From assembly GCF_009908165.1 (NCBI RefSeq), contig NZ_JAAAUC010000009.1, positions 62,001 to 126,000 of the forward strand: 64,000 bases of DNA, given 5' to 3'. This document shows, piece by piece, positions 25,767-37,797 of the stretch. The DNA comes from Frigidibacter albus (GTDB taxonomy: Bacteria > Pseudomonadota > Alphaproteobacteria > Rhodobacterales > Rhodobacteraceae). Below the pieces are notes generated by a model. That model was not told the DNA's origin and did no database searches. It saw only the letters and a list, made by a program, of their open reading frames with translations. The first letter of the stretch is position 1. Each line of letters starts with the position of its first letter. The position numbers and the translations under genes are program-made.

Positions 25767-27152
25767 ATGACGAACGATACCTGGGGGCGCGTGCGGGATG
25801 AACTCTTCAAGGCGGTTGGCAAGAACAACTACGTAACCTGGATCGAGCCGCTGAAGCTCGCGGATCTCTCGGGCGGCATCGCCCGGATCGAGGTTCCCAA
25901 CAGCTTCATGGGCGACTGGGTCTCGCGCAATTTCGGCGACCAGATCCGCAGCCTGCTGAACAAGTCGGGCGAGGAGGTGGACCGCCTCGAATTCCACGTC
26001 TCGGCCACCCGCCCGGTTCAGGCGGCGCGGCTTGCCGATCCGGCGGCAATGGCGAGCCCGAAGAAACCCGCCCGCACGGCCATGAACGGCCGCGGGTCCG
26101 AGGATGCCGACCTGCCCGGCGCCCCGCTCGACGGCCGCTTCACCTTTGACAGTTTCGTCGTCGGCAAGCCGAACGAGCTGGCCCATGCCGCCGCGCGCCG
26201 CGTGGCCGAGGGCGGCGCCGTGACCTTCAACCCGCTGTTCCTCTATGGCGGCGTCGGGCTCGGCAAGACCCACCTCATGCACGCCATCGCGCATGAGCTG
26301 CAGCTGCGCCAGCCCGAGGCGCGGGTGCTGTATCTCTCGGCCGAGCAGTTCATGTACCGCTTCGTGCAGGCCCTGCGCGAAAAGCAGATCATGGATTTCA
26401 AGGAGCTGTTCCGGTCCGTCGACGTGCTGATGGTCGATGACGTGCAGTTCATCGCCGGCAAGGACAGTACGCAAGAAGAGTTCTTCCACACCTTCAATGC
26501 GCTGGTCGATCAGCACAAACAGATCGTGATTTCCGCCGACCGCGCCCCCGGCGAGATCAAGGATCTGGAAGAGCGGATCAAGTCGCGCCTGCAATGCGGG
26601 CTGGTCGTCGACCTGCACCCGACCGATTATGAACTGCGCCTCGGTATTCTGCAGACCAAGGCCGAAGGCTACCGCCAGCAATATGCCGGCCTGCAACTGG
26701 CGCCGGGCGTGCTGGAATTTCTCGCGCACCGCATCACCACCAATGTCCGTGTGCTGGAAGGCGCGCTGACCCGCCTCTTTGCCTTCGCCAGCCTTGTCGG
26801 GCGCGAGATCACGCTGGATCTGGCGCAGGATTGCCTGGCCGACATCCTCCGCCACAGCGACCGCCGGGTGACGATCGAGGAAATCCAGCGCAAGGTGGCG
26901 GAGCATTACAACATCCGCCTCAGCGACATGATCGGGCCCAAGCGGGTGCGCACCATCGCCCGCCCGCGGCAGATCGCGATGCATCTGTGCAAGCACATGA
27001 CCACCCGCAGCCTGCCCGAGATCGGCCGCCGCTTCGGCGGGCGCGATCACACCACGATCATGCACGGCATCCGCAAGATCGACGAACTGCGCGCCGGGGA
27101 CAGCCAGCTGGCCGAGGATCTGGAACTGCTGCGCCGGCTGATCTCGGCCTGA
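25767..27152 (+). CDS. dnaA: Chromosomal replication initiator DnaA
   Basis: 461-residue DnaA. Domain I begins WGRVRDELFKAVGKNNYVTW; a Pro/Ala-rich linker follows (about residues 85-115). The AAA+ domain has Walker A GGVGLGKTHLMHA near residue 160 and Walker B VLMVDDVQFI near 220. The C-terminal DNA-binding domain carries the signature GGRDHTTIMHGI near residue 425. The start is the ATG at 25767; earlier codons of the frame belong to the leader. DnaA binds origin boxes and opens the duplex. Confidence 0.98.
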   Translation: MTNDTWGRVRDELFKAVGKNNYVTWIEPLKLADLSGGIARIEVPNSFMGDWVSRNFGDQIRSLLNKSGEEVDRLEFHVSATRPVQAARLADPAAMASPKKPARTAMNGRGSEDADLPGAPLDGRFTFDSFVVGKPNELAHAAARRVAEGGAVTFNPLFLYGGVGLGKTHLMHAIAHELQLRQPEARVLYLSAEQFMYRFVQALREKQIMDFKELFRSVDVLMVDDVQFIAGKDSTQEEFFHTFNALVDQHKQIVISADRAPGEIKDLEERIKSRLQCGLVVDLHPTDYELRLGILQTKAEGYRQQYAGLQLAPGVLEFLAHRITTNVRVLEGALTRLFAFASLVGREITLDLAQDCLADILRHSDRRVTIEEIQRKVAEHYNIRLSDMIGPKRVRTIARPRQIAMHLCKHMTTRSLPEIGRRFGGRDHTTIMHGIRKIDELRAGDSQLAEDLELLRRLISA

Positions 27153-27160
27153 CGCTTCCC

Positions 27161-27215
27161 GGCGGCCCCCTTAGGCCGCCTCATGCACCGCGATTGGCGG
27201 CCCCGCCGGGGCCGC
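27161..27215 (+). terminator. Two GC-rich hairpins behind dnaA
   Basis: GGCGGCC-6 bases-GGCCGCC (27161-27180) and GCGGCCCC-GCC-GGGGCCGC (27197-27215, followed by TTGTG). Both are perfect stems directly after the dnaA stop. The T-tract is poor, so termination efficiency is uncertain. Confidence 0.5.
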
Positions 27216-27337
27216 TTGTGCCCGGCTAGGCGGCCGAAATGTCACACCATCGGCCCCGCCGCGCCGCACTGCCGCAACACCCGCGCCGGGCGGCCCTTGA
27301 CGGCCCTGCCGTTCCAGCCGACAGTCGCGCAAAATAC

Positions 27338-27365
27338 TTGAGCCTCGGGGGATTTCCGCTAGTCT
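27338..27365 (+). promoter_or_regulatory. Possible dnaN promoter
   Basis: TTGAGC (27338-27343), 16 bases, TAGTCT (27360-27365), about 30 bases before the dnaN ATG. A moderate match only; the 241-base dnaA-dnaN gap makes a separate promoter likely. Confidence 0.4.
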
Positions 27366-27393
27366 TCCCCTCCCGGCGACATGGGGGATTAGG

Positions 27394-28512
27394 ATGAAAT
27401 TCAGCATCGAGCGTGCCGCGCTCCTCAAGGCGGTCGGTCAGGCCCAGTCGGTGGTGGAGCGTCGCAACACCATCCCGATCCTCGCCAATGTGCTGATCGA
27501 GGCAGAGGGCGACCGCGTCAGCTTCCGCGCCACCGATCTGGATATCGAGGTTGTCGACAAGGCCCCCGCCCATGTCGACCGCGCCGGGGCCACCACGGTC
27601 TCCGCGGTGACCCTGCATGAGATTGTGCGCAAGCTGCCCGATGGCGCGCTGATCACGCTGGCCGATGACGGCGCGACGGGCCGCCTGACTGTCACCGCGG
27701 GCCGGTCAACCTTCAACCTTGCGACGCTGCCGAAGGAAGATTTCCCGGTGATGGCCTCGTCGGAATATGCGGCGAATTTCTCGGCCCCCGCGCCGGTGCT
27801 GCGCCGGCTGTTCGACAAGTCGAAATTCGCCATTTCCACCGAGGAAACCCGCTACTACCTCAACGGCGTCTACCTGCATGTGTCCACGGGCGAGGACGGC
27901 CCGGTGCTGCGCTGCGTCGCCACCGACGGCCACCGCCTCGCGCGCATCGACGCTGCCCTGCCGCCGGGCGCGGAAGGAATGCCGGGCGTGATCGTGCCGC
28001 GCAAGACCGTGGGGGAGATGCGCAAGCTGCTGGATGACGACGAGGCGCAGATCGCCGTGTCGGTCAGCGAGACCAAGATCCGCTTCGCCACCCCCGCCAT
28101 CACCCTCACCTCGAAGGTGATCGACGGCACCTTCCCCGATTACACCCGCGTCATCCCCACCGGCAACACCCGCCGGCTGGAAGTGGATGCCAGCGAGTTC
28201 GCCAAGGCGGTGGACCGCGTGGCGACCGTCTCGTCCGAACGCAGCCGCGCCGTGAAGCTGAGCCTCGACGAGGACCGGCTGGTCCTGTCCGTCAACGCCC
28301 CCGACAGCGGCGCCGCCGAGGAAGAGCTGGCGGTGGCTTACGGCGACGAGCGGCTGGAGATCGGCTTCAACGCCAAGTACCTTCTGGAAATCGCCAGCCA
28401 GGTGGACCGCGAGAATGCGGTGTTCCTGTTCAACTCCAGCGGCGATCCGACGCTGATGCGCGAGGGCAATGACACCTCGGCGGTCTATGTCGTGATGCCG
28501 ATGCGCGTGTAA
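27394..28512 (+). CDS. dnaN: DNA polymerase III sliding clamp, beta subunit
   Basis: 372-residue beta clamp with three repeats of the clamp fold. The start MKFSIERAALLKAVGQAQSV and end GNDTSAVYVVMPMRV are typical, the latter carrying the family's conserved M-P-M-R tail. The dimer encircles DNA and tethers polymerase III. It follows dnaA by 241 bases with its own probable promoter. Confidence 0.98.
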   Translation: MKFSIERAALLKAVGQAQSVVERRNTIPILANVLIEAEGDRVSFRATDLDIEVVDKAPAHVDRAGATTVSAVTLHEIVRKLPDGALITLADDGATGRLTVTAGRSTFNLATLPKEDFPVMASSEYAANFSAPAPVLRRLFDKSKFAISTEETRYYLNGVYLHVSTGEDGPVLRCVATDGHRLARIDAALPPGAEGMPGVIVPRKTVGEMRKLLDDDEAQIAVSVSETKIRFATPAITLTSKVIDGTFPDYTRVIPTGNTRRLEVDASEFAKAVDRVATVSSERSRAVKLSLDEDRLVLSVNAPDSGAAEEELAVAYGDERLEIGFNAKYLLEIASQVDRENAVFLFNSSGDPTLMREGNDTSAVYVVMPMRV

Positions 28513-28524
28513 CACCCGCGCGCA

Positions 28525-28566
28525 GCGGGGGTTTCACACCCCCGCACCCCCGTGGGATATTTGGAA
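28525..28566 (+). terminator. Hairpin plus GGATATTTGGA element behind dnaN
   Basis: Stem GCGGGGG (28525-28531), 7-base loop, CCCCCGC (28539-28545), then ACCCCCGTGGGATATTTGGA (28546-28565). The same layout, inverted, occurs at 52904-52946. It probably ends dnaN transcription and lies just before recF. Confidence 0.6.
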
Positions 28567-28584
28567 AAGGCAAAGGGGGCAGGG

Positions 28585-29700
28585 GTGGCCGGGCTTTACC
28601 TGACCGACCTGACTTTGTCGCATTTCCGCTCGCATCGCCGGGCGGCTTTGGTGCTGGACGGGCGGCCCGTCGCGCTCTGGGGGCCGAACGGTGCCGGCAA
28701 GACCAATGTGCTGGAGGCGGTGTCGCTGCTGTCGCCCGGGCGCGGCCTCAGGCGGGCGGGGGCGGAGGAGCTGGCGCGGCGACCCGAGGCGATCGGCTGG
28801 AAGGTTTCGGCAGTGCTGCGGGCCGGGGCGGCGATCCACGAACTGGAAACCACCGCCGAAGCCGCGCACCCGCGCGCCGTGCGCATCGACGGCAAGGCGG
28901 CGCCGCAGGCGGCCTTGGCGCGGATCTGCCGCATCGTCTGGCTGGTGCCGAGCATGGACCGGCTGTGGATCGAGGCGGCCGAGGGGCGGCGGCGGTTCCT
29001 CGACCGGCTGACGCTGAGTTTCTCGCCGCATCATGCCGAAGCGGTGCTGGCCTATGAAAAGGCGATGCGCGAGCGCAACCGGCTGCTGAAGGACATGGCG
29101 CGCGATACCGGCTGGTATGCGGCGCTGGAGGCACAGATGGCCGAGCAGGGCGCGCTGATCCAATCGGCCCGCGCCGCCGCACTGGCGCGGATCGCCACCG
29201 CGCAGGCCGCCAGCGATACCGCCTTCCCGGTGGCCGATCTGGCCCTCACGGGGCCCGAGGATGCGGGCGACCCGCAGGGCGCCGAAGCGCTGGCCGAGGC
29301 CTTTGCCCGCGGCCGCAGCCGTGACATGGCGGCCGGGCGCACGCTAATCGGCCCGCACCGCGCCGATCTGGCCGCGACCTATGCCGCCAAGGACGTGCCC
29401 GCGGCGCAATGCTCCACCGGCGAGCAGAAGGCGCTGCTGATCTCGCTGATCCTCGCCAATGCAAGGGCGTTGGCCGAAGATGTCGGCGCGCCGCCGATCC
29501 TGCTGCTGGACGAGGTGGCGGCGCATCTTGACGCCGCCCGCCGCGCCGCGCTCTATGACGAAATCTGCGCGCTTGGGGCGCAGGCCTTTCTGACCGGCAC
29601 CGGGTTCGAGCTGTTTGATACGCTCGGCCCCCGCGCGCAGGGCTTCGAGGTGACGGAAACCGGCGGCCTGTCCGCCTTGAGCGAAAGGCCGCTGCCATGA
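28585..29700 (+). CDS. recF: DNA replication and repair protein RecF
   Basis: 371-residue RecF (371 from the chosen GTG). The Walker A loop GPNGAGKTNVLEAVSLLSPG follows LTLSHFRSHR at the N-terminus; the signature/Walker B region near the C-terminus is STGEQKALLISLILANA and PPILLLDEVAAHLD. RecF loads RecA at gapped DNA with RecO and RecR. The GTG at 28585 is preferred over the GTG at 28552: it has GGGGGCAGGG upstream, and the earlier one lies inside the repeat element. The stop overlaps the next ATG. Confidence 0.92.
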   Translation: MAGLYLTDLTLSHFRSHRRAALVLDGRPVALWGPNGAGKTNVLEAVSLLSPGRGLRRAGAEELARRPEAIGWKVSAVLRAGAAIHELETTAEAAHPRAVRIDGKAAPQAALARICRIVWLVPSMDRLWIEAAEGRRRFLDRLTLSFSPHHAEAVLAYEKAMRERNRLLKDMARDTGWYAALEAQMAEQGALIQSARAAALARIATAQAASDTAFPVADLALTGPEDAGDPQGAEALAEAFARGRSRDMAAGRTLIGPHRADLAATYAAKDVPAAQCSTGEQKALLISLILANARALAEDVGAPPILLLDEVAAHLDAARRAALYDEICALGAQAFLTGTGFELFDTLGPRAQGFEVTETGGLSALSERPLP

Positions 29701-30131
29701 CCCCGCAACGCGTGACGCTGATCACCCTCGGCGTCGCCGATCTGGACCGCGCCGCCGCCTTCTACGCCGCGCTTGGCTGGCAGCCGGCCGAGGTGGCCGA
29801 GGGCGCGCGCTTTTACCAGATGCAAGGCGCGGCGCTGGCGCTGTTCGGCCTCGCGGACCTCGCCGCCGATCAGGGCCGCCCCGCCGCCGCGCTTGGCACC
29901 GGGGCCATGACGCTGGCGCAGAACTTCGAGACCGAGGCGCAGGTCGATGCTGCCTATGCCGAGGCGCTGGCCGCGGGGGCGACGCCGCTGAAGGCGCCCG
30001 AGGCGGTGTTCTGGGGCGGCTATTCGGGCTACTACGCCGACCCCGACGGGCATGTCTGGGAGGTGGCGATGAATCCGTTCTGGCCGCTGGCCGCCGATGG
30101 CTCGCTGACCTTGCCGAAGCCGGGGGAGTAG
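29697..30131 (+). CDS. VOC-superfamily (glyoxalase-like) protein
   Basis: 144-residue vicinal-oxygen-chelate protein: LITLGVADLDRAAAFYAALG at the start, then a second beta-alpha-beta module ending in SGYYADPDGHVWEVAMNPFW. The family covers glyoxalase I, dioxygenases and antibiotic-binding proteins; no substrate can be assigned. The ATG overlaps the recF stop, so the two are co-translated, though a replication role seems unlikely. Confidence 0.85.
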   Translation: MTPQRVTLITLGVADLDRAAAFYAALGWQPAEVAEGARFYQMQGAALALFGLADLAADQGRPAAALGTGAMTLAQNFETEAQVDAAYAEALAAGATPLKAPEAVFWGGYSGYYADPDGHVWEVAMNPFWPLAADGSLTLPKPGE

Positions 30132-30207
30132 GGGCGATGCAGGCAATCGTATGCATGGTTTCTGCATGGCTTCCTTATCCTTTCCACATCGCCTCGCGGG
30201 CCGCTGA

Positions 30208-33329
<3,122 letters not shown>

Positions 33330-33336
33330 TCAGGCG

Positions 33337-33361
33337 GGGCAGGGGGCACGGCCCTCTGCCC
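33337..33361. terminator. Bidirectional terminator between gyrB and moaE
   Basis: Stem GGGCAGGGGGC (33337-33347), loop ACG, GCCCTCTGCCC (33351-33361) with one G-T pair. It fills the 31-base convergent gap and reaches the last base of moaE, so it can end transcription from both sides. Confidence 0.7.
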
Positions 33362-33801
33362 TACCAGCGGGACAGTGCGTCCTCGTCGCTGTCCTTCGCG
33401 GCAACCCATGCCGCGCCATCCGCACCGAATTCCTTCTTCCAGAACGGTGCGCGGGATTTGAGATAGTCCATCAGGAAATCCGCCGCCGCAAAGGCCTCGG
33501 CCCGGTGCCGCGCGGCGGTGGCGACCATCATGATCGCCTCGCCGGGAAGCAGAGAGCCGTGGCGATGGATTACCAGCGCGTCCAGCAGGTGCCAGCGGTC
33601 GGTCGCCTCGGCGGCGATGCTCGCAAGCGCGCGTTCGGTCATGCCCGGATAATGCTCGATCTCCATCCGCGAAAGGCTGCCGCTGTCATCTCGCACCACG
33701 CCGAGGAAGGTGACGACCGCGCCGGCACTGGTCGCGCCCGCCGCAAAAGCCGCGGCCTCGGCGCCAAAGTCGAAGGGCTCGGCCTGCACCCGTACCGGCA
33801 T
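33361..33801 (-). CDS. moaE: Molybdopterin synthase catalytic subunit MoaE
   Basis: 146-residue large subunit of molybdopterin synthase. Family motifs: GAVVTFLGVVRDDSGSLSRM, IEHYPGMTERALASIA and IHRHGSLLPGEAIMMVATAA; the catalytic Lys region is SRAPFWKKEFG. With MoaD it converts cyclic pyranopterin monophosphate to molybdopterin. It follows moaD with a 1-base gap. Its product is needed by the formate dehydrogenase encoded 8 kb away. Confidence 0.95.
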   Translation of the reverse strand: MPVRVQAEPFDFGAEAAAFAAGATSAGAVVTFLGVVRDDSGSLSRMEIEHYPGMTERALASIAAEATDRWHLLDALVIHRHGSLLPGEAIMMVATAARHRAEAFAAADFLMDYLKSRAPFWKKEFGADGAAWVAAKDSDEDALSRW

Positions 33802-33802
33802 C

Positions 33803-34054
33803 TCAGCCCCCGGTCATCGGCGGGAAGAACGCCACTTCCCGCACGCCGTCCAGCGGCGCGGAAAACTCCGCCAGTTCCTGATCCAGCGCCACCCGCAGCG
33901 CGGTGATATCGGCAAAGGCAGCGGCATAACGCTCCTCGCGCGCCACAAGTTCGGCGACCAGACCCGCCACGGTCGCGGCCTCGGTCTCCACCTGCTCCTT
34001 GGGCAGGCCGATCCGCTCACGCACCCAGGCGAAATAGAGCACGTCCAGCCTCAT
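33803..34054 (-). CDS. moaD: Molybdopterin synthase sulfur carrier MoaD
   Basis: 83-residue ubiquitin-like protein ending in Gly-Gly (VAFFPPMTGG), the residue that carries the thiocarboxylate. The start is the ATG at 34054 (MRLDVLYFAWVRE), overlapping the pgsA stop (ATGA); the longest frame adds residues from within pgsA. It pairs with MoaE directly downstream. Confidence 0.95.
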   Translation of the reverse strand: MRLDVLYFAWVRERIGLPKEQVETEAATVAGLVAELVAREERYAAAFADITALRVALDQELAEFSAPLDGVREVAFFPPMTGG

Positions 34055-34674
34055 TTCGGCGGGTCCTTGAGATAGGGCAGCGCCTTGCGGAAATAGTCCC
34101 AGCCGGTGACCAGCGTCAGTGCCGCCGCGACCCAGATCAGCACCAGCCCCCCCACCGTGGCCCATCCCGCCGCACCCTCGGCCCAACGGATCGCGCCGCC
34201 CGCTTCGGGGCCGCGGCCATGGGCGACATAGGTCAGTCCGGTGCCGAGGAACATCACGCCGATGGCCACCATCTGCGCCGTGGTCTTCCACTTGGCCAGC
34301 TTCGTCACCTGCAGCTTGCCCGACTCCGCGCCCAGGAACTCGCGCAGCCCGGCCACGAACACCTCACGGAACAGGATCACGGTGGCAGGCAGGATCAGCC
34401 AGGGGTTCATCCCCGAATAGCCGGTGATGACCACCAGCGCGATGATGACCATCGCCTTGTCGGCGATCGGGTCCAGCATGGCGCCAAAGCGGGTCTGCTG
34501 GTTCCACAGCCGCGCGAGGTAGCCATCCGCCCAGTCGGTGATGGACGCGCCCAGGAACAGCGCCAGCGCCGCCCAGTCGGCCCAGGGGCGGGTGAAATAC
34601 AGGAACATGATCGGCACGCCGGGGGCGGCCAGCAGGCGCAGGACCGTCAGGGTATTGGGAATATTCCATCTCAT
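34051..34674 (-). CDS. pgsA: Phosphatidylglycerophosphate synthase PgsA
   Basis: 207-residue membrane enzyme (CDP-diacylglycerol-glycerol-3-phosphate 3-phosphatidyltransferase). The CDP-alcohol phosphatidyltransferase motif is intact: SITDWADGYLARLWNQQTRF followed by GAMLDPIADKAM (D-G-x2-A-R-x8-G-x3-D-x3-D pattern). Several hydrophobic segments follow. It makes the precursor of phosphatidylglycerol. It lies 18 bases after uvrC on the same strand. Confidence 0.94.
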   Translation of the reverse strand: MRWNIPNTLTVLRLLAAPGVPIMFLYFTRPWADWAALALFLGASITDWADGYLARLWNQQTRFGAMLDPIADKAMVIIALVVITGYSGMNPWLILPATVILFREVFVAGLREFLGAESGKLQVTKLAKWKTTAQMVAIGVMFLGTGLTYVAHGRGPEAGGAIRWAEGAAGWATVGGLVLIWVAAALTLVTGWDYFRKALPYLKDPPK

Positions 34675-34692
34675 GTGCCTAGTCCTACCCGT

Positions 34693-36636
34693 TCAGCCCT
34701 TGGCATGGAAGAAGTCATGGATGGCCTGGGCCATCGCCTCGGAAATTCCCGGCGCGGCCTTGAGGTCGGACAGGCCAGCGCGGGCGACTGCCTTGGCACT
34801 GCCGAAATGTTGCAAAAGTGCTCTTTTTCTTGTGGCGCCCACGCCCGGAATCTCGTCCAGCGGGGTCGCGCCCACGGCCTTCGACCGCTTGGCCCTATGC
34901 GCGCCGATGGCCCACCGGTGCGCCTCATCCCGCAGGCGCTGCACGAAATACAGCACCGGGTCATTGTGCTGCAGCGCGAAGGGGCGCTGGCCGGTGCGGT
35001 GGAATTCCTCCTTGCCGGCATCGCGGTCGACGCCTTTCGCCACGCCGATCATGGGGATATCCTCCACCCCCATCTCGCGCAGGATCTGCGCGACGGCCGA
35101 GACCTGCCCCGCGCCGCCGTCGATCAGCAGGAGGTCGGGCCAGGCTTCCGACTCGCGGCCCGGGTCTTCCTTGATCAGCCGGGTGAAGCGCCGGGTCAGC
35201 ACCTCTTTCATCATCCCGAAGTCATCCCCCGGCGTCAGGTCTTCGCCGCGGATGTTGAATTTTCGATACTGGCTCTTCAGGAAGCCCTCAGCCCCCGCCA
35301 CGATCATCCCGCCCACAGCATCGGTGCCCTGGTTGTGCGAGTTGTCATAGACCTCGATGCGCTTGGGCGGCCCCTCCAGCCCGAACGCCTCCGCCAGCCC
35401 GTCCAGCAGGCGGGTCTGGGTCGCGCTCTCGCTCATCCGCCGGGCGAGGCTTTCGCGGGCATTGCGGGCGGCGTTCTCCACCAGTTCAGCCTTCTCGCCG
35501 CGCCGGGGCACGCCAAGTGTCACCTTTCGCCCCGCCCGGTCCGACAGCAGCTGCGTCATCAGGTCGGGATCGTCGATACCATGCGACAGCAGGATCAGCC
35601 GCGGTGGTTCCTTGTCATCATAGAACTGCGCAAGGAAGGCCTGCAGCACCTCTGGCTCCTCGGCGCCCGAGGGCGTGCGCGGGTAGAAATCGCGGTTGCC
35701 CCAGTTCTGGTGGCCGCGGATGAAGAACACCTGCACGCAGGCCTGCCCACCTTCCATATGCAGCGCCACCACATCCGCCTCGGCGACGCCGCGCGGGTTC
35801 ACGCCCTGAGCCTGCTGCACATTGGTCAGCGCGCGGATCCGGTCGCGCAGCGCGCCCGCACGTTCGAACTCCATCGCCTCCGACGCCTCGGCCATCGCCT
35901 TGGCCAGCGTCGCCTGCACATTGGTGGACCGGCCCTGCAAGAAGCGCTCGGCGTCATTCACCAGCCCGGCGTAGTACTCCTCGGTCACATAGCCGACGCA
36001 GGGCGCCGCGCAGCGCTTGATCTGATACAGCAGGCAGGGCCGGGTGCGGCTTTCAAACATCGCGTCCGAGCAGTTGCGCAGCAGGAACACCTTCTGCAGC
36101 TGGTTCAGCGTCCGGTTCACCGCGCCCGCGCTGGCGAAGGGGCCGTAATAGGCGCCCGCCTCGCTGCGCTTGCCGCGGTGCTTCTTGATCTGGGCAAAGC
36201 GGTGGGTCTTGCTGACCAGAATGTTCGGAAAGGACTTGTCGTCGCGCAAAAGCACGTTGTAGCGCGGCTTCAGCTGCTTGATGAGGTTCTGTTCCAGCAG
36301 CAGCGCCTCGGTCTCGGTGCGCGTGGTCAGGAACATCATCTGCGCGGTCTCGCGGATCATCCGCGCGATACGCCCCGAATGGCCCGAGGGGCGGGCATAG
36401 TTCGACACCCGCGCCTTCAGGTTGCGCGCCTTGCCGACGTACAGCACCTGTGCCTGCGCATCGAGCATCCGGTAGACGCCGGGCGAGTTGTCGAGCGAGC
36501 GCAGCTGCGCCGCGATCAGGGCATGGCCGGTCAGGGCCGGCCTGGCATCACCGCCCTGCGCGGGGGCCGGAGCCTCCGCGGGAAGGGGCTGTTCTGCCCC
36601 CGGATCGGTCCTGTCATTCGGGTCTGGCTGGTCCAT
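34693..36636 (-). CDS. uvrC: Excinuclease ABC subunit C
   Basis: 647-residue UvrC from the ATG at 36636. An unusually Pro/Ala/Asp-rich extension of about 40 residues precedes the GIY-YIG nuclease domain ([20 protein letters not shown]). The UVR domain follows near mid-protein ([20 protein letters not shown]), then the RNase H-like nuclease ([33 protein letters not shown]) and C-terminal helix-hairpin-helix ([20 protein letters not shown]). It makes both cuts in nucleotide excision repair. A TTG at 36690 would extend the protein by 18 residues. Confidence 0.95.
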   Translation of the reverse strand: MDQPDPNDRTDPGAEQPLPAEAPAPAQGGDARPALTGHALIAAQLRSLDNSPGVYRMLDAQAQVLYVGKARNLKARVSNYARPSGHSGRIARMIRETAQMMFLTTRTETEALLLEQNLIKQLKPRYNVLLRDDKSFPNILVSKTHRFAQIKKHRGKRSEAGAYYGPFASAGAVNRTLNQLQKVFLLRNCSDAMFESRTRPCLLYQIKRCAAPCVGYVTEEYYAGLVNDAERFLQGRSTNVQATLAKAMAEASEAMEFERAGALRDRIRALTNVQQAQGVNPRGVAEADVVALHMEGGQACVQVFFIRGHQNWGNRDFYPRTPSGAEEPEVLQAFLAQFYDDKEPPRLILLSHGIDDPDLMTQLLSDRAGRKVTLGVPRRGEKAELVENAARNARESLARRMSESATQTRLLDGLAEAFGLEGPPKRIEVYDNSHNQGTDAVGGMIVAGAEGFLKSQYRKFNIRGEDLTPGDDFGMMKEVLTRRFTRLIKEDPGRESEAWPDLLLIDGGAGQVSAVAQILREMGVEDIPMIGVAKGVDRDAGKEEFHRTGQRPFALQHNDPVLYFVQRLRDEAHRWAIGAHRAKRSKAVGATPLDEIPGVGATRKRALLQHFGSAKAVARAGLSDLKAAPGISEAMAQAIHDFFHAKG

Positions 36637-37003
36637 GTCCTGCGCGCTCTGATTCCCCCCTTGGCTGCCTCTATCCGAGACCGGGAGCAAGGAAAAACAT
36701 CTCCACCGTTTCTGTGGATAACTCTGGGGAACAGTTTTCCCGGGCTGCGAATTTCCGTTGTTTTTGGCCGCTCTGAAGGCTTTGCTCGTTTTTTAGGCGA
36801 ATTTTTAAGCCATTGATTGTGCTAAACATTATTTTCAGTGACGGCCAAAGGCCTGATAATGTTAAAGGATTCATAACGGATTTGTGACCGCGGCCGGCGA
36901 GGTGCACAACTTCCCGGTGCAGGGTAACGAAGATTAACAGAAGCGGCCGATCCGGCCCCTTTGCAGAGGCGCCCGGACTGCTCAATATCTTGCGGTTTGC
37001 CGG
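36637..37003. other. AT-rich 367-base gap upstream of uvrC with a perfect DnaA box
   Basis: No gene in either direction. The stretch from about 36690 to 36890 is strikingly A+T-rich for this chromosome. It holds TGTGGATAA (36713-36721), the exact reverse complement of the DnaA box TTATCCACA, and TTAA-N7-ATAA (36862-36876), one base from a CtrA site, with a GATTC CcrM site overlapping it (36868-36872). Runs of T (TTTTTT near 36790, TTTTT near 36802) lie between. Confidence 0.6.
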
Positions 37004-37795
37004 TCATTCCACCCCCAGAACGTCGGGTGTCTGCCAGCCCAGATGCTGCCCGCCATCGGTGCAGATCAGCTGCCCCGTCACCGAAGCCGCGTCCAACAGA
37101 TAGCCAAGCGCCGCAGTCACGTCCTCGGGCCCCGCACCCCGCCGCAGGATGGTCGCGGCGCGCTGGCGCGAGAAATGATCCTCGCTTTGCCGGGCGCCCT
37201 GCATCGTCGGTCCCGGCCCGATCGCGTTGACGCGGATATCGGGCGCCAGCGCCTGCGCGGCGGTGCGGGTCAGCGCCCACAGCCCGGCCTTGGCCAGCGA
37301 ATAGGTCATGAATTCCGGCGTGGGCTTCAGCACGCGCTGGTCGCACATGTTCACCACCAGCGCCTGCGCCAGCGGCTCGCCATCCCGCGTCCCGGCTTTG
37401 GGCGCCTGCGCGGCAAAGGCCTGGATCAGCACGAAGGGCGCCCGCAGGTTCGACCCGATATGCCGGTCCCAGCTGGCGCGGGTGGCGCTGCGGATCGTGT
37501 CATACTCGAAGATCGAGGCGTTGTTGACCAGCACCGTCAGCGGCCCGCCAAGCGCCTGCGCCGCGGCGGGCACCAGACCCGCCGTGGCCTCTTCATCCAG
37601 CAGATCGGCCGCCAGCGTCACCGCCTGCACACCAAGCGCGCGGGCCTCGGCGGCCGTCGCCTCTGCCTCGTCGGCCGAGCCGCGATAATGGATCGCCACG
37701 TCATGCCCGCGCGCCGCGAGATACATCACCATCGCCCGCCCCAGCCGGCGCGCGCCGCCGGTGACCAGCGCTTTGCCCTGCCAGCGTTCCGTCAT
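37004..37795 (-). CDS. SDR-family oxidoreductase, pteridine-reductase-like
   Basis: 263-residue short-chain dehydrogenase/reductase. The cofactor loop is VTGGARRLGRAMVMYLAARG, a TGG-x3-RLG form in which the Arg favours NADPH and which is typical of pteridine/dihydromonapterin reductases (FolM type). NNASIFE follows, and the catalytic Tyr/Lys are in FMTYSLAKAGLWALTRTAAQ; VRVNAIGPGPT-like sequence comes after. A role in tetrahydropterin or folate reduction is possible, but other SDR substrates cannot be excluded. The gene lies 1 codon downstream of the small zinc-ribbon gene. Confidence 0.82.
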   Translation of the reverse strand: MTERWQGKALVTGGARRLGRAMVMYLAARGHDVAIHYRGSADEAEATAAEARALGVQAVTLAADLLDEEATAGLVPAAAQALGGPLTVLVNNASIFEYDTIRSATRASWDRHIGSNLRAPFVLIQAFAAQAPKAGTRDGEPLAQALVVNMCDQRVLKPTPEFMTYSLAKAGLWALTRTAAQALAPDIRVNAIGPGPTMQGARQSEDHFSRQRAATILRRGAGPEDVTAALGYLLDAASVTGQLICTDGGQHLGWQTPDVLGVE

Positions 37796-37797
37796 GG

